A stretch of DNA of 64,000 nt. Source: Luteibaculum sp964627445. GTDB lineage: Bacteria; Bacteroidota; Bacteroidia; Flavobacteriales_D; Luteibaculaceae. The position numbers and the translations under genes are program-made. The stretch covers positions 75,664 to 139,663 of the forward strand of contig CAZVJF010000008.1 of the NCBI GenBank assembly GCA_964627445.1, given 5' to 3'. Under the pieces are notes generated by a model that saw nothing but the letters and a program-made list of their open reading frames with translations, searched no databases and had not been told where the DNA came from. Position 1 is the stretch's first letter. Every line of letters starts with the position of its first letter. Below are positions 14,513-23,605 of this stretch, one piece after another.

Positions 14513-16600
14513 CTACTGCTTCCCTTCAATCAGCAATTCCAATAAGTCGGTGGCGGCTTTCGCGATAACGGTACCGGGGCCAAAAACGCCCACTACGCCT
14601 GCATTATACAGGTAATCGTAATCTTGTTTCGGGATAACTCCTCCGGCCACCACCAAAATATCTTCGCGGTCGCGGTCTTTAAGGGCTGCAATCAGCTCGG
14701 GTACCAAAGTTTTGTGTCCTGCCGCCAAAGAGGATACGCCCACAATATGCACATCGTTTTCTATGGCTTGCTTGGCTGCTTCTTCTGGAGTTTGGAATAG
14801 CGGACCCATATCCACATCAAAGCCCAAATCGGCAAAAGAAGTGGCTATCACTTTCGCACCGCGATCGTGGCCGTCTTGTCCCATTTTTGCCACCATAATG
14901 CGGGGTCTACGTCCTTCCAACTCGGCAAATTGTAGCACCAGCTCTTTGGCCTTTTTAAACTCGGGGTTGTCTTTTACTTCTTTCTCGTACACGCCACTGA
15001 TGCTGGTTATGTTTGCGGTATAACGGCCATAGTGTTTTTCTATGGCCGAAGAGATCTCGCCTAACGTAGCCATTTTTTTAGCAGCATCTACCGCGGCGTC
15101 CAGTAGGTTGCCATCGGCTCCGCCAGCAATGTCTTCTAGGCGCTGTAGCGCGGCTTGTACGTCATCGGCATTGCGCTCGCTGCGAAGCTTGTTTAGTTTT
15201 TCTTGCTGCTCGCGAATTACTTTGGTGTTGTCTACCTCCAAAATTTCCATCTCGGTTTCCGAGCCGGTTTGGTAGGCGTTAATCCCCACAATAATATCCT
15301 TGTAGCTATCTATTTTCGCCTGCTTTTTAGCGGCAGCCTCCTCAATGCGCATTTTAGGCACACCCGTTTCAATAGCGGCCGCCATTCCACCCAATTCTTC
15401 TACCTCTTGTAGGTGTTTTTGGGCTTTCTCCATGAGGTCGTTTGTGAGTTGCTCTACCAAATGACTTCCTCCCCATGGATCTATAGCTTTGGTAATATCG
15501 CTCTCGTTTTGCAAGAACAATTGCGTATTGCGTGCTATGCGTGCCGAGAAATCAGTAGGCAGGGCTATGGCTTCATCCAAGGCGTTGGTGTGCAGCGATT
15601 GTGTACCTCCGAAGGCAGCTGCCATAGCCTCTATGGTGGTGCGGCATACGTTGTTGTACGGGTCTTGCTCGGTTAAGCTCCACCCCGAGGTTTGGCAGTG
15701 CGTACGCAGCGCCATAGACTTGGCCAGTTTGGGGTCGAAGTTTTTAACCATGTTGGCCCACAACACACGGCCAGCGCGCATTTTGGCTATTTCCATGTAG
15801 GGGTTCATCCCAATGGCCCAAAAGAAAGACAAGCGTGGCGCAAAGGCATCGATGTCCAGACCCGCGGCAAGTCCGGTCTTGATGTACTCCAGTCCATCGG
15901 CTAGGGTATACGCCAGCTCCAAATCGTTGGTGGCTCCGGCTTCTTGCATGTGGTAGCCCGAGATGCTGATGCTATTAAAACGCGGCATGTGCTGTGCCGT
16001 GTACTTAAAAATATCGGCAATTATGCGCATGGAGGGTTTGGGCGGATAGATGTAGGTATTCCGCACCATAAATTCCTTAAGGATGTCGTTTTGTATGGTT
16101 CCCGAAAGGTCTTTGCGGTCCACGCCTTGTTCCTCGGCAGCGGCAATGTAAAAAGCCATTACGGGAATCACGGCTCCGTTCATGGTCATGGATACCGACA
16201 TTTTATCCAACGGAATTTGGTCGAACAAAATCCGCATGTCTAAAATGGAGTCTATGGCAACACCGGCTTTACCCACATCGCCTTTTACGCGGGGGTTGTC
16301 GCTATCGTATCCTCGGTGGGTAGCCAGGTCAAACGCTACGGAAAGTCCTTTTTGTCCTGCCGCCAAATTTCTGCGGTAAAACGCGTTGCTTTCTTCGGCT
16401 GTACTAAAACCAGCGTATTGGCGTATGGTCCAGGGGCGCATGCTGTACATGGAGGCGTAGGGTCCGCGCAAATACGGAGCTACACCCGCAGCAAAACGGC
16501 TGTGGTCAAAATCTTGCTTGCCCGGTTGGGCACTTACCTTAATTTCTTCGGCAGAAGTATATTGTTTGTTGCTATGTCTGTTGGGAAACGTGGTCGCCAT
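14513..16600 (-). CDS. mutB: methylmalonyl-CoA mutase large (catalytic) subunit
   Basis: A 695-residue enzyme that interconverts methylmalonyl-CoA and succinyl-CoA with adenosylcobalamin. The N-terminal TIM barrel carries GPYASMYSMRPWTIRQYAGFS, the substrate-side segment of the family, plus FDLATHRGYDSD. The C-terminal cobalamin domain has DGHDRG (the B12-ligating D-x-H-x2-G), then VSSLAAGH and VVAGGVIP. It lies 12 nt downstream of the small subunit in one operon. It probably works in propionate and branched-chain catabolism, or in reverse toward propionyl-CoA; the window does not decide. The epimerase and carboxylase genes are not here. Confidence 0.97.
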   Translation of the reverse strand: MATTFPNRHSNKQYTSAEEIKVSAQPGKQDFDHSRFAAGVAPYLRGPYASMYSMRPWTIRQYAGFSTAEESNAFYRRNLAAGQKGLSVAFDLATHRGYDSDNPRVKGDVGKAGVAIDSILDMRILFDQIPLDKMSVSMTMNGAVIPVMAFYIAAAEEQGVDRKDLSGTIQNDILKEFMVRNTYIYPPKPSMRIIADIFKYTAQHMPRFNSISISGYHMQEAGATNDLELAYTLADGLEYIKTGLAAGLDIDAFAPRLSFFWAIGMNPYMEIAKMRAGRVLWANMVKNFDPKLAKSMALRTHCQTSGWSLTEQDPYNNVCRTTIEAMAAAFGGTQSLHTNALDEAIALPTDFSARIARNTQLFLQNESDITKAIDPWGGSHLVEQLTNDLMEKAQKHLQEVEELGGMAAAIETGVPKMRIEEAAAKKQAKIDSYKDIIVGINAYQTGSETEMEILEVDNTKVIREQQEKLNKLRSERNADDVQAALQRLEDIAGGADGNLLDAAVDAAKKMATLGEISSAIEKHYGRYTANITSISGVYEKEVKDNPEFKKAKELVLQFAELEGRRPRIMVAKMGQDGHDRGAKVIATSFADLGFDVDMGPLFQTPEEAAKQAIENDVHIVGVSSLAAGHKTLVPELIAALKDRDREDILVVAGGVIPKQDYDYLYNAGVVGVFGPGTVIAKAATDLLELLIEGKQ

Positions 16601-16612
16601 AGGTACTCTTTT

Positions 16613-17893
16613 TTAGGCTTGGGTATTTAACTGCAGTTCGGTAATGGCTTCTTTGCCTTCGGGTGGATATTGGTTTTCGCCAATCATCTTAAAGTCTACC
16701 TCGGCTACCGATTGTTGTAAGCGTTCTGCTTGCTCTTTGAGTTGCTTTTGGAAGTATTCGCTGTCGCGCATATCTACCCAACTTACCGGGAGTTTTTTGC
16801 TAAGCGCTTCAGTACTTTCTACCAGTTTCTGGGTTAAAGCCTCCAAGTAAAAACTACCGGCTGCAGGATCCAGGTAATGGTTGGCATGCGATTCTTCTTC
16901 TAAAATGGTATTGATGCTGGCCGATATTTGGTGCTGCTCCACGGTGGCATCTTCGCAATAGGCTTGCAGGGCAATAACGCCTGGGTTGCAAGCAAAAGCC
17001 CCAAAAGCAAAGCTAGAAAGGCGTATCAAATTGGTGGGTGGATCTTGTTTGCCCAGATACACCGGATTAAAAGAGATGAAGTTGCCTGGGTATTGGATGT
17101 TTTCTAAATCTAGATTGTGATCTACCAATATTTGGCCTTGCATCCATGCCAACGCTCGCATTTTAGCAATCTCGGGGAGCAAAAGCACGTTTTGCGGTAG
17201 GTGGAAGCTTACGTGGTTGAGCAATTCGGGGGTAGGGGCCAGAGCCAAAACCACATCGTGGTAAATCGCCTGGCAAGCACTTAACTGCAAACTAAAATTA
17301 GCGCCCGCGCTGGTTAATCGATCTAGCGATAAATAAAAACCAATGGTAATCGATTTGGCTTTGGCCGCGGTGCTTAAGGCTTGCAAATCTGTTTTGAGCT
17401 GGTCTGCAGTAAATTCAGTTTCCTGCGCATCCCAAACAAAGGATACCTGGGTATTGGCACCCAACTGCTCTAAAGTATCCAGGGCTGCTTGCCGACCCAA
17501 ATAGGGAAAAGAAAAGGCGATAAGATCTTGCTGTATGCCTTGCAGTAAGGTGCTGTATTGAGTCTCGGTAGTGGTTTCGAAAAACAGGGCAGAGGCACCT
17601 TGCTTTAGCACAGCCAGTGCCACAGCATTGGCGCGTTGTTCCTCCATGTTGGGAATGCGGTAGCCTTTGTGCGTTTGAGCAACTGCAAAAAACTGTACGG
17701 CATTTTGCACCTCAGCCACCGGTATGGGCAGTGCGTTAAGATCTTCGTTGTTTTGGTAGGCTTCTAATGAAACATCGTTGAGGTAGTGCTTTATCAGGTT
17801 TTCCTCGTACGGTTTTCCTTTCAATTCCTTGGTAGCGGCTTCTTTCCACTGCTGTTTCGAGGCTGCTTCAAATCCATCCATAGATAGTGTCAT
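16613..17893 (-). CDS. mutA: methylmalonyl-CoA mutase small subunit
   Basis: A 426-residue partner of MutB. It starts with LSMDGFEAASKQQWKEAATKELKGKPYEE, typical of the small subunit, and keeps a degenerate barrel with YLDPAAGSFYLEALT (related to the DPWGGS-Y-E segment of MutB). It has no cobalamin-binding domain and lacks the DxHxxG motif, so it is structural rather than catalytic. It is shorter than actinobacterial MutA (over 600 residues) because the B12-like C-terminal domain is missing, as in other Bacteroidota. It is the first gene of the mutA-mutB operon. Confidence 0.93.
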   Translation of the reverse strand: MTLSMDGFEAASKQQWKEAATKELKGKPYEENLIKHYLNDVSLEAYQNNEDLNALPIPVAEVQNAVQFFAVAQTHKGYRIPNMEEQRANAVALAVLKQGASALFFETTTETQYSTLLQGIQQDLIAFSFPYLGRQAALDTLEQLGANTQVSFVWDAQETEFTADQLKTDLQALSTAAKAKSITIGFYLSLDRLTSAGANFSLQLSACQAIYHDVVLALAPTPELLNHVSFHLPQNVLLLPEIAKMRALAWMQGQILVDHNLDLENIQYPGNFISFNPVYLGKQDPPTNLIRLSSFAFGAFACNPGVIALQAYCEDATVEQHQISASINTILEEESHANHYLDPAAGSFYLEALTQKLVESTEALSKKLPVSWVDMRDSEYFQKQLKEQAERLQQSVAEVDFKMIGENQYPPEGKEAITELQLNTQA

Positions 17894-18000
17894 AAATGCA
17901 TTGCGCTAAGAGCCGGCAAGATACATAATCAGCTGCTGTAGTAATAATACAGTAGGAGTAAGCTTTATACTTTAGCGTGTAAAAACTGTCTATATTGTCT

Positions 18001-18008
18001 TACTTTTG
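18001..18008 (+). promoter_or_regulatory. -7 element TACTTTTG before the FadL-like gene
   Basis: A match to TAnnTTTG, 23 bases before the ATG at 18032. No good -33 TTTG is seen at the usual distance. Confidence 0.45.
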
Positions 18009-18031
18009 GTAGATATCCCTCTTTAATTTTT

Positions 18032-19264
18032 ATGCTACATCGTTTTTGGCTTTGCTGCTGTTTAGTTTTTATGCTTTTTGCTGGTGTTAATGCCTATGCG
18101 GGCGGATATCAAGTGGCACTGCAAGGGAATAAGCAAACGGGCATGGCACATACCGGAGTTTGTTTGTATCAAGGGGCTTCGTCCATGTTTTTTAATCCAG
18201 GCTTATTGAGTGCTCAGGAAAACCGCTTCTCGTTCTCGGCTCATGTTAATGCCGTAGATGGTCGTCTGGTATATTTTAATCCCACCACAGGGAACACATA
18301 TCGAAATGTACCGCAGATAGGCACTCCGGTAAGTTTTTATGGCGCTGCTAAATTTAAAAATGGACTGGCAGTGGGCCTCGGTTTTAATACACCCTACGGA
18401 TCTAGTCTGGAGTATGAAGAAGGCTGGAGTGGTCGCTTTTTGGTGACGGACATTTCTCTTCGGGCATTGTACCTGCAGCCTACTGTAAGTTATCAGATAG
18501 GTCCTGTGGGTTTTGGTGTGGGCTTACTATTGGGCAGTGGTTCGCTGGAATTGAATCGTGATTTACCCATTCAAGACAGTCGAAACAACTCTGGAAGTTT
18601 GTCTTTGCGTGGAAATGAAACAGCTGTGGGGTATAACCTAGGAATATACATTGAGCTCGCGGAGTTCTTGCATTTTGGTGCTTCCTACCGCAGCGCGCAT
18701 ACCTATGAAGTTCGCGATGGGGAGGCTGATTTTAACGTGCCGCCCACCGCAAGAGATCAACTGCCCGACCAGCAATTTAGCGCGGGGCTTTCCGTGCCTG
18801 CTATAGCCAATGTGGGATTAAGCGGGCGTGTTGGAGAGCGCATCTGGATAAGCGGAGAGATTAATTTTAACTACTGGAGTACCTACGAAAATCTAGAAAT
18901 CAATTTTTCTGAGGAAACCGAAATCCTGCAAGATATTTCAGAACCCAGAAATTGGCGCGATACGCAAACCTTTCGTTTTGGTGTACAGTACCAGCAAAGT
19001 GAGAAATTGACGCTGCGCATGGGCTACAGTCAAGACAATACTCCGGTAGACATTCGTTTCTACAGCCCCGAAACGCCCGACAGTGATCGCAATTCCTTTC
19101 ATCTGGGATTGTCGTTTAAGCCGGTGCAACGTCTTTCTGTTGATGCTTCTTTTGTTTGGGTGGAAGGCCAGCAAGTAGAGGCGGTGTATGAACCCTCGAA
19201 TTTTGGTGGCGCCTATAAATCGCGTGCATTTGTATATGGAATTGGTTTGGAATACAGTTTATAA
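18032..19264 (+). CDS. FadL/OmpP1/TodX-family outer-membrane transport protein
   Basis: A 410-residue beta-barrel protein with a signal peptide ending near VNAYAGG. The mature start GGYQVALQGNKQTGMAHTG, followed by SSMFFNPGLLS, is the hatch-domain signature of the FadL family, where N-P-A/G follows the mobile hatch. The family moves long-chain fatty acids and other hydrophobic molecules across the outer membrane. The strand-rich C terminus ends in aromatic YGIGLEYSL. It overlaps the next lipoprotein gene by 29 nt. FadL followed by an SGNH-like lipoprotein is, from memory, a recurring Bacteroidota pair. Confidence 0.9.
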   Translation: MLHRFWLCCCLVFMLFAGVNAYAGGYQVALQGNKQTGMAHTGVCLYQGASSMFFNPGLLSAQENRFSFSAHVNAVDGRLVYFNPTTGNTYRNVPQIGTPVSFYGAAKFKNGLAVGLGFNTPYGSSLEYEEGWSGRFLVTDISLRALYLQPTVSYQIGPVGFGVGLLLGSGSLELNRDLPIQDSRNNSGSLSLRGNETAVGYNLGIYIELAEFLHFGASYRSAHTYEVRDGEADFNVPPTARDQLPDQQFSAGLSVPAIANVGLSGRVGERIWISGEINFNYWSTYENLEINFSEETEILQDISEPRNWRDTQTFRFGVQYQQSEKLTLRMGYSQDNTPVDIRFYSPETPDSDRNSFHLGLSFKPVQRLSVDASFVWVEGQQVEAVYEPSNFGGAYKSRAFVYGIGLEYSL

Positions 19265-20555
19265 GCTTGGTGTACTGGGCTTGGTGTTATTTCTGGTGTC
19301 TTGCGATCCAGAAATAGATGACGCAGCATTGAGTAATCGTTTTGAGATTGACGGTGGCGACCAGAATACAGAAAACATTGTTTTTTATGGCGATGAGTGG
19401 ATGGCCGGATTTCAAAACAACGAGCTTTATTTTTCCGGGCAGTTTAATGCCTTTCCTAGCATCCTTTCTCAACAATTTGGCTTGGTCCGGGACCAGCAGT
19501 TTTCTTTTCCAGCCATGTACGATGAGGAAGGATTGGGCAACCGCCTGCGCTTGTCGTATGTACAAGACTGCAATGGAGACACGAGCTTAATTCCTGCCGT
19601 TGAAAATAATGCCATAGATGCCCGAAACAACGAAAATTTAGCAAACGACCCATACAACAATATGGGAGTTCCCGGTTTGTCGTTGCGGGTTATCGACAAC
19701 GAAGATTATGCCGAAGAAAACCCCTATTGGGCGCGAATGAAACCGGCCTCGGCCAGTACGGTGATGGAGGCTATGGGTAACACAGACCCTAGTTTTGCCC
19801 TGGTTTGGTTAGGATTAAACGACGTGCTGCAATGGGCCAAAACTGGGGGATCTCCGTTTACATCGGATTTTATAGTACCCACACCCGACTTTATTTTCGA
19901 GGAAAACTTGCGTGAGCTGCTCGATACGATAGACTTACCCGGAGCAGGTATGATTGCCACCTTACCTCGTTTTGTGGATTTTCCTTTTTTCGAGATTATT
20001 CCCAGAGATGCGCTGGTCCTCAATGAAGAGCAAGCACGGCAGTTGAACCTGATTTATATCTTAAATCCCAATGTTAGTTTCTCGGAGGGAGAAAACTTTT
20101 TTGTGGTACAGGATGGATTGTTTGCAAGGCAGATACGAGCCAACGAACGCATTTTGCTGACGACCAATTTAGACTCTATCCGTTGCGAAAATTATGGAAG
20201 TGTCTATCCGCTTTCCAATAGCGATGTGCTGCTAGCCGATGAAATAGCACAGATTGAAGAAATACGCAATCGATACAACAGCATTATTCGCCAGGTGGCC
20301 GCAGAAAAGAACTGGAAAGTGGTGGATATCCAGCCGTTTTTTAATGCACTGCAAAATGAAGGAATCAATTGGGACGGGGTAAATACGGGGTTTACTTTTG
20401 TTACGGGAGGATTCTTTTCATTGGATGGAATTCATCCAACACCCCGAGGTGCGGCTCTTTTGGCCAACGAGTTCTTAAGCGCATACAACCAAAGCTTTGG
20501 GGCTAGCCTACCCATGGTAAACCCGAACGATTACAACGGGGTTTCATTACCCTAA
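19236..20555 (+). CDS. SGNH/GDSL-hydrolase-like lipoprotein with altered nucleophile position
   Basis: From ATG 19236 the protein has 439 residues and a lipoprotein signal (LVLFLVSC, Cys23). The upstream open frame lies inside the FadL gene and would bury this signal, so I reject the longer start. SGNH blocks are recognisable: block III GLND and block V DGIHPTPRG with the catalytic Asp and His. The block I motif reads GDEWMAG (52-58), with Glu54 where the GDS nucleophile serine is expected. Either it is not a classical serine esterase or it is inactive. Its stop interlocks by 4 nt with the convergent DivIC gene. The partner FadL suggests a role with lipids at the outer membrane. Confidence 0.75.
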   Translation: MELVWNTVYKLGVLGLVLFLVSCDPEIDDAALSNRFEIDGGDQNTENIVFYGDEWMAGFQNNELYFSGQFNAFPSILSQQFGLVRDQQFSFPAMYDEEGLGNRLRLSYVQDCNGDTSLIPAVENNAIDARNNENLANDPYNNMGVPGLSLRVIDNEDYAEENPYWARMKPASASTVMEAMGNTDPSFALVWLGLNDVLQWAKTGGSPFTSDFIVPTPDFIFEENLRELLDTIDLPGAGMIATLPRFVDFPFFEIIPRDALVLNEEQARQLNLIYILNPNVSFSEGENFFVVQDGLFARQIRANERILLTTNLDSIRCENYGSVYPLSNSDVLLADEIAQIEEIRNRYNSIIRQVAAEKNWKVVDIQPFFNALQNEGINWDGVNTGFTFVTGGFFSLDGIHPTPRGAALLANEFLSAYNQSFGASLPMVNPNDYNGVSLP

Positions 20556-20878
20556 TCATCCTCGCGCACAATAAGGAAAATTTCCTCGTTGGGCTTTTTC
20601 ATGTAGTATTTTTCGCGGGCAAAGCGCTCTATATTTTCGGGGTCGGAAGTGAGGTTGGCCTCATCGGCTTCCAATTTGGCAATTTCGTTCTGATAGTAGG
20701 TTTTTTCTTCTTCCAGGTCGTGCAATTCAGAGCGCCAGTGAAAGAGGTCGAACACCGTATAGGAGTCGAAAAACGCAATGAAAGCCAAGAATAGAAGTAC
20801 TGTAGCAAAATATTTATTGGCTACCCAGTAGGGTAGTTTTGCCTTCCAGGCCTTTAGATTTTTCGGATCCCAATTCAT
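20552..20878 (-). CDS. FtsB/DivIC-family septum formation initiator
   Basis: A 108-residue bitopic protein with a short cytoplasmic start, one membrane segment (about 23-41, YFATVLLFLAFIAFFDSY) and then a coiled coil (WRSELHDLEEEKTYYQNEIAKLEADEANL). The C-terminal FAREKYYMKKPNEEIFLI is the FtsB/DivIC motif (AR-x3-Y-x4-P-x-E). It should join FtsL and FtsQ in the divisome. Its gene is set off from the thioredoxin operon by a terminator at 20911-20947. Confidence 0.88.
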   Translation of the reverse strand: MNWDPKNLKAWKAKLPYWVANKYFATVLLFLAFIAFFDSYTVFDLFHWRSELHDLEEEKTYYQNEIAKLEADEANLTSDPENIERFAREKYYMKKPNEEIFLIVREDD

Positions 20879-20910
20879 AGCCTAAAATTACGCAGCATTT
20901 ATCAGAAACG

Positions 20911-20947
20911 AAAAAGGCGGTGTAGATCTTATTCACACCGCCTTTTT
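20911..20947 (-). terminator. bidirectional hairpin ending the thioredoxin operon
   Basis: AAAAAGGCGGTGT (20911-20923) pairs with ACACCGCCTTTTT (20935-20947), with an 11-base loop and T tracts on both strands. On the minus strand it lies 20 bases after the stop of the small protein at 20967. Confidence 0.9.
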
Positions 20948-20966
20948 AAATCTGGGCTTGGTTCTG

Positions 20967-21206
20967 CTACGAAATACTCTTGCGTACCCGCTGAGTGTAA
21001 TTACGCAATGCTTGCTTTTCTTCGGTGCCGTTCGCTATGTCTTTTTTAATTTCAATGGCGGCAATGATATGGGTAAGCACCTCACCTTCATCTTCTCCAT
21101 CTACAGCGAGGTTGGTGCTGCCTTGGTCCAAGAGTTCTTGTTCTCCTTTTTGTAAATCCTCTAGGCTAAAATCAGATACCGCTTTCTTTATGGCTGCTAT
21201 TTTCAT
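20967..21206 (-). CDS. small conserved Bacteroidota protein (DUF6952-like)
   Basis: A 79-residue acidic protein with no signal peptide or membrane segment. It reads as two or three helices and ends NYTQRVRKSIS. The length, the start MK-x2-AIKK, the terminal RVRxSI and the position right after thioredoxin agree with my recollection of DUF6952, a family often found next to thioredoxin in Bacteroidota. The function is unknown. It starts 10 nt after the thioredoxin stop, so it is co-transcribed with it. Confidence 0.6.
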   Translation of the reverse strand: MKIAAIKKAVSDFSLEDLQKGEQELLDQGSTNLAVDGEDEGEVLTHIIAAIEIKKDIANGTEEKQALRNYTQRVRKSIS

Positions 21207-21216
21207 GGGTATTGAA

Positions 21217-21534
21217 TTAGGCGTTTACTTTTTCCAACATTTCAACCAGTGCATCTTCTTTGGAGGTCGTAGCACCTTCTAGCAGTTTGCCATCTTTAAA
21301 TACGGCAAAGTAGGGCAGGTTATTAACGCCAACCGCACCGCGAGCTTCGGGGTTCTCCTCAGAGTTAATTTCCAGGAAGTTAATGTCGCTAAAGCGCTCG
21401 TCTGCGCTCAGGCGCTTGTATTTAGGGGCAAACAGTTTGCAGCTTCCACACCAATCAGCATAAAATTTTATCACTGCGTTTTTTCCCTTTATGTTTTCTA
21501 TAAATGAACTGTCTTGTATTTGTGTTACTGCCAT
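21217..21534 (-). CDS. thioredoxin-family protein
   Basis: A 105-residue single thioredoxin domain. The active site is WCGSCK (Cys29 and Cys32) with Ser in place of the usual Pro of WCGPC, which generally raises the redox potential. The cis-proline lies in NNLPYFAVF. There is no signal peptide, so it is a cytoplasmic disulfide reductase or carrier. A perfect promoter (21551-21581) lies upstream. Confidence 0.93.
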   Translation of the reverse strand: MAVTQIQDSSFIENIKGKNAVIKFYADWCGSCKLFAPKYKRLSADERFSDINFLEINSEENPEARGAVGVNNLPYFAVFKDGKLLEGATTSKEDALVEMLEKVNA

Positions 21535-21550
21535 GACTTTTATTTTGGAT

Positions 21551-21581
21551 CAAAATTACGTTGGATCAACGTATGTTCAAA
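21551..21581 (-). promoter_or_regulatory. thioredoxin promoter
   Basis: The minus strand reads TTTG (21581-21578), 19 bases, TAATTTTG (21558-21551): an exact TTTG-N19-TAnnTTTG match. The -7 box ends 16 bases before the ATG at 21534. Confidence 0.75.
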
Positions 21582-21613
21582 ATCTATAATAATTATTGGT
21601 AGATAGATATTTC

Positions 21614-22384
21614 TTATAATTCTTTAGCTCGGTTCCAGTAGCTATCCATTTCTTCCAGGCTCATTTTGCCCAGCTCTTTGCCGTCTTCTTTGCTTTGTTT
21701 TTCGAGGTAGTTAAACCGCTCAATAAACTTTTTGTTGGTGCGTTCTAGCGCTTCATCAGGGTTAATATTCTCGAACCTCGCGTAGTTGATGAGGCTAAAG
21801 AGCAAGTCGCCAAACTCGGCCTCACGTTCTGCAGCGGTAGTGGCATTTTTAAACTCGTTGAGTTCCTCCTGCACTTTATCCCATACTTGGTCTTTATGGT
21901 CCCAGTCGAAACCTACACCTCTTGCTTTTTCTTGGATGCGGGCAGCCTTTACCATAGAGGGTAAGGATTTGGGTACGCCAGCTAAAACCCCCTTAGCGCC
22001 TTGCTTTAGCTTTAGCTTTTCCCAGTTGGCTTTTACTTCTTCTTCGCTATTTACGGTGACATCGCCATAAATATGCGGGTGCCTGTCCACCAGCTTGTCG
22101 CAAACGGAGTTTAGGGCATCGGCAATATCAAAGGCACCTTTTTCCGAAGCAATTTTAGCATAGAACACCATGTGCAGCAGTAGGTCGCCCAGCTCTTTCT
22201 TTATCTCTTGCAAGTCGCCATCTAAAATCGCGTCCGAGAGTTCATACATCTCCTCAATACTCAGGTGGCGTAGGCTTTCTAGAGTTTGTTTTTTATCCCA
22301 CGGGCACTGCTCGCGCAGCTCATTCATTATGGTTAATAATCGGTCAAAAGCTTGTAGCTGTTGGTCGCGGCTATTCATGCTCAA
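21614..22384 (-). CDS. mazG: nucleoside triphosphate pyrophosphohydrolase
   Basis: A 256-residue two-domain MazG. The first domain has CPWDKKQTLESLRHLSIEE, then EE-x2-E-x-E-type metal ligands in EEMYELSDAI and KKELGDLLLHMVF. A linker with DRHPHIYGDV follows, then a second MazG domain (REAEFGDLLFSLINYAR). It hydrolyses NTPs, including non-canonical ones, to NMP and PPi and can lower (p)ppGpp-linked stress. It is transcribed separately from thioredoxin, with 79 bases between them. A TACCTTTA box (22402-22395) lies upstream on the minus strand. Confidence 0.95.
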   Translation of the reverse strand: MSMNSRDQQLQAFDRLLTIMNELREQCPWDKKQTLESLRHLSIEEMYELSDAILDGDLQEIKKELGDLLLHMVFYAKIASEKGAFDIADALNSVCDKLVDRHPHIYGDVTVNSEEEVKANWEKLKLKQGAKGVLAGVPKSLPSMVKAARIQEKARGVGFDWDHKDQVWDKVQEELNEFKNATTAAEREAEFGDLLFSLINYARFENINPDEALERTNKKFIERFNYLEKQSKEDGKELGKMSLEEMDSYWNRAKEL

Positions 22385-22512
22385 AAATTTGGGCTAAAGG
22401 TACCATTTCGCAGGTAGTTTGGAGGCCCACGTACTGTGAATACATCGTAAAAATCCAAGCAAAAGCTACGTAAGAACTACAATCGGTACCCTAGGTGCAG
22501 CACCTTATTTTT

Positions 22513-22520
22513 TACTTTTG
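22513..22520 (+). promoter_or_regulatory. -7 element TACTTTTG before the PagL-like gene
   Basis: An exact TAnnTTTG match that ends only 5 bases before the ATG at 22526, implying a leaderless or nearly leaderless mRNA if it is used. The -33 region has no clear TTTG. Confidence 0.45.
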
Positions 22521-22525
22521 AGGCT

Positions 22526-23605
22526 ATGCCAAAAATCTTGGTTTTCTTGTTGGGATGTCTCTTGGCCTTAGGCTCCATGGCTCAAGGGGTGGAGATACAA
22601 TTGAGTCGGGGTTTTTTGGTAACGCACCGCCCCACCATGAAGGGGCTACCAGAGCAAGCAACCACGCACGTCAACGTAAACTTGTGGCAAAACAACAGCC
22701 AACGGGCTTGGAGTGGCGCTTTTATCAAGCCGCAATCTGGGCTCAGTGTGCAGTGGCAGAATTTAGGTAATACCGATGCGCTTGGCCATGCAACGGCCGT
22801 AAATTATCAGTTTCGTTCTGCTTTATATTCGGGTGCAAATCCGCTGCGACTTACCATGGGCGCAGGCGTGGCGTATTTGTCGGAGAAATTTAAGTTTCAA
22901 GAAAACCCAGAAAATATCGCCATTGGCTCGCATTTTAATGCGTCTATTTTTTTCCGGCTATCGCAGCAATTTGCCATACAGCGTAGCCGTTTGGGCTGGG
23001 TACTTAGTTTTCAGCATTACAGCAATGCTAGTTTTAAGACTCCCAATCTGGGCCTAAACTATACCGCTTTGGGATTGACTTTTGGTTTGCAACCCGAAGT
23101 CCATCCACCCCAATCTACAGATTATACCTATCCCGAATCGGAACTGGTATTATTTGGCATCTTGGGAAGCAAACAGCTCAACGACTTTTCAGGAGAAAAT
23201 TATGCCTTGGGCACGGCAGAGCTTGTGTATACTCCAAAATCCAAGCATCTTTTTGCCTACCACGGTTTTATAAACACTACGTATAACGGCACCATACCCA
23301 CGCAAAATGGATCTTTCCAGGTGCTAGATTCTGCAATTGTTCCCTCTAGTTTGTCCACAAGTCCCTGGCAAATTGGTGTAGGCATTGGTATGGATTTTAG
23401 AGTAGGGAAAACCACAGTGAGTTTAGACCAGGGTTGGTATTTGAAGTCCGATGAGGCGCTAGAGAATAGTCGTTTTAACCAGTTGATGGTGCAACACAGC
23501 GTAACACCCAAAGTAAAATTGCGTGTCATGCTGCGGTCTCAGCTTACCGTTGCCGATTTTATGGCAGTAGGGGTGGGATATAAACTTTTAGGTAAATCAG
23601 AATGA
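22526..23605 (+). CDS. PagL-like lipid A deacylase / acyloxyacyl hydrolase family protein
   Basis: A 359-residue outer-membrane protein with a signal peptide (LVFLLGCLLALGSMAQ). The middle part alternates like a beta-barrel. It holds FQHYSNASFKTPNLGLNY, matching the H-x-S-N-A active-site region of the PagL family, where the His-Ser pair is catalytic. The C-terminal 150 residues form extra strands beyond the short PagL barrel, as is common for Bacteroidota members. It may trim acyl chains of lipid A, but activity is inferred. It overlaps the next lipoprotein by 4 nt. Confidence 0.75.
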   Translation: MPKILVFLLGCLLALGSMAQGVEIQLSRGFLVTHRPTMKGLPEQATTHVNVNLWQNNSQRAWSGAFIKPQSGLSVQWQNLGNTDALGHATAVNYQFRSALYSGANPLRLTMGAGVAYLSEKFKFQENPENIAIGSHFNASIFFRLSQQFAIQRSRLGWVLSFQHYSNASFKTPNLGLNYTALGLTFGLQPEVHPPQSTDYTYPESELVLFGILGSKQLNDFSGENYALGTAELVYTPKSKHLFAYHGFINTTYNGTIPTQNGSFQVLDSAIVPSSLSTSPWQIGVGIGMDFRVGKTTVSLDQGWYLKSDEALENSRFNQLMVQHSVTPKVKLRVMLRSQLTVADFMAVGVGYKLLGKSE

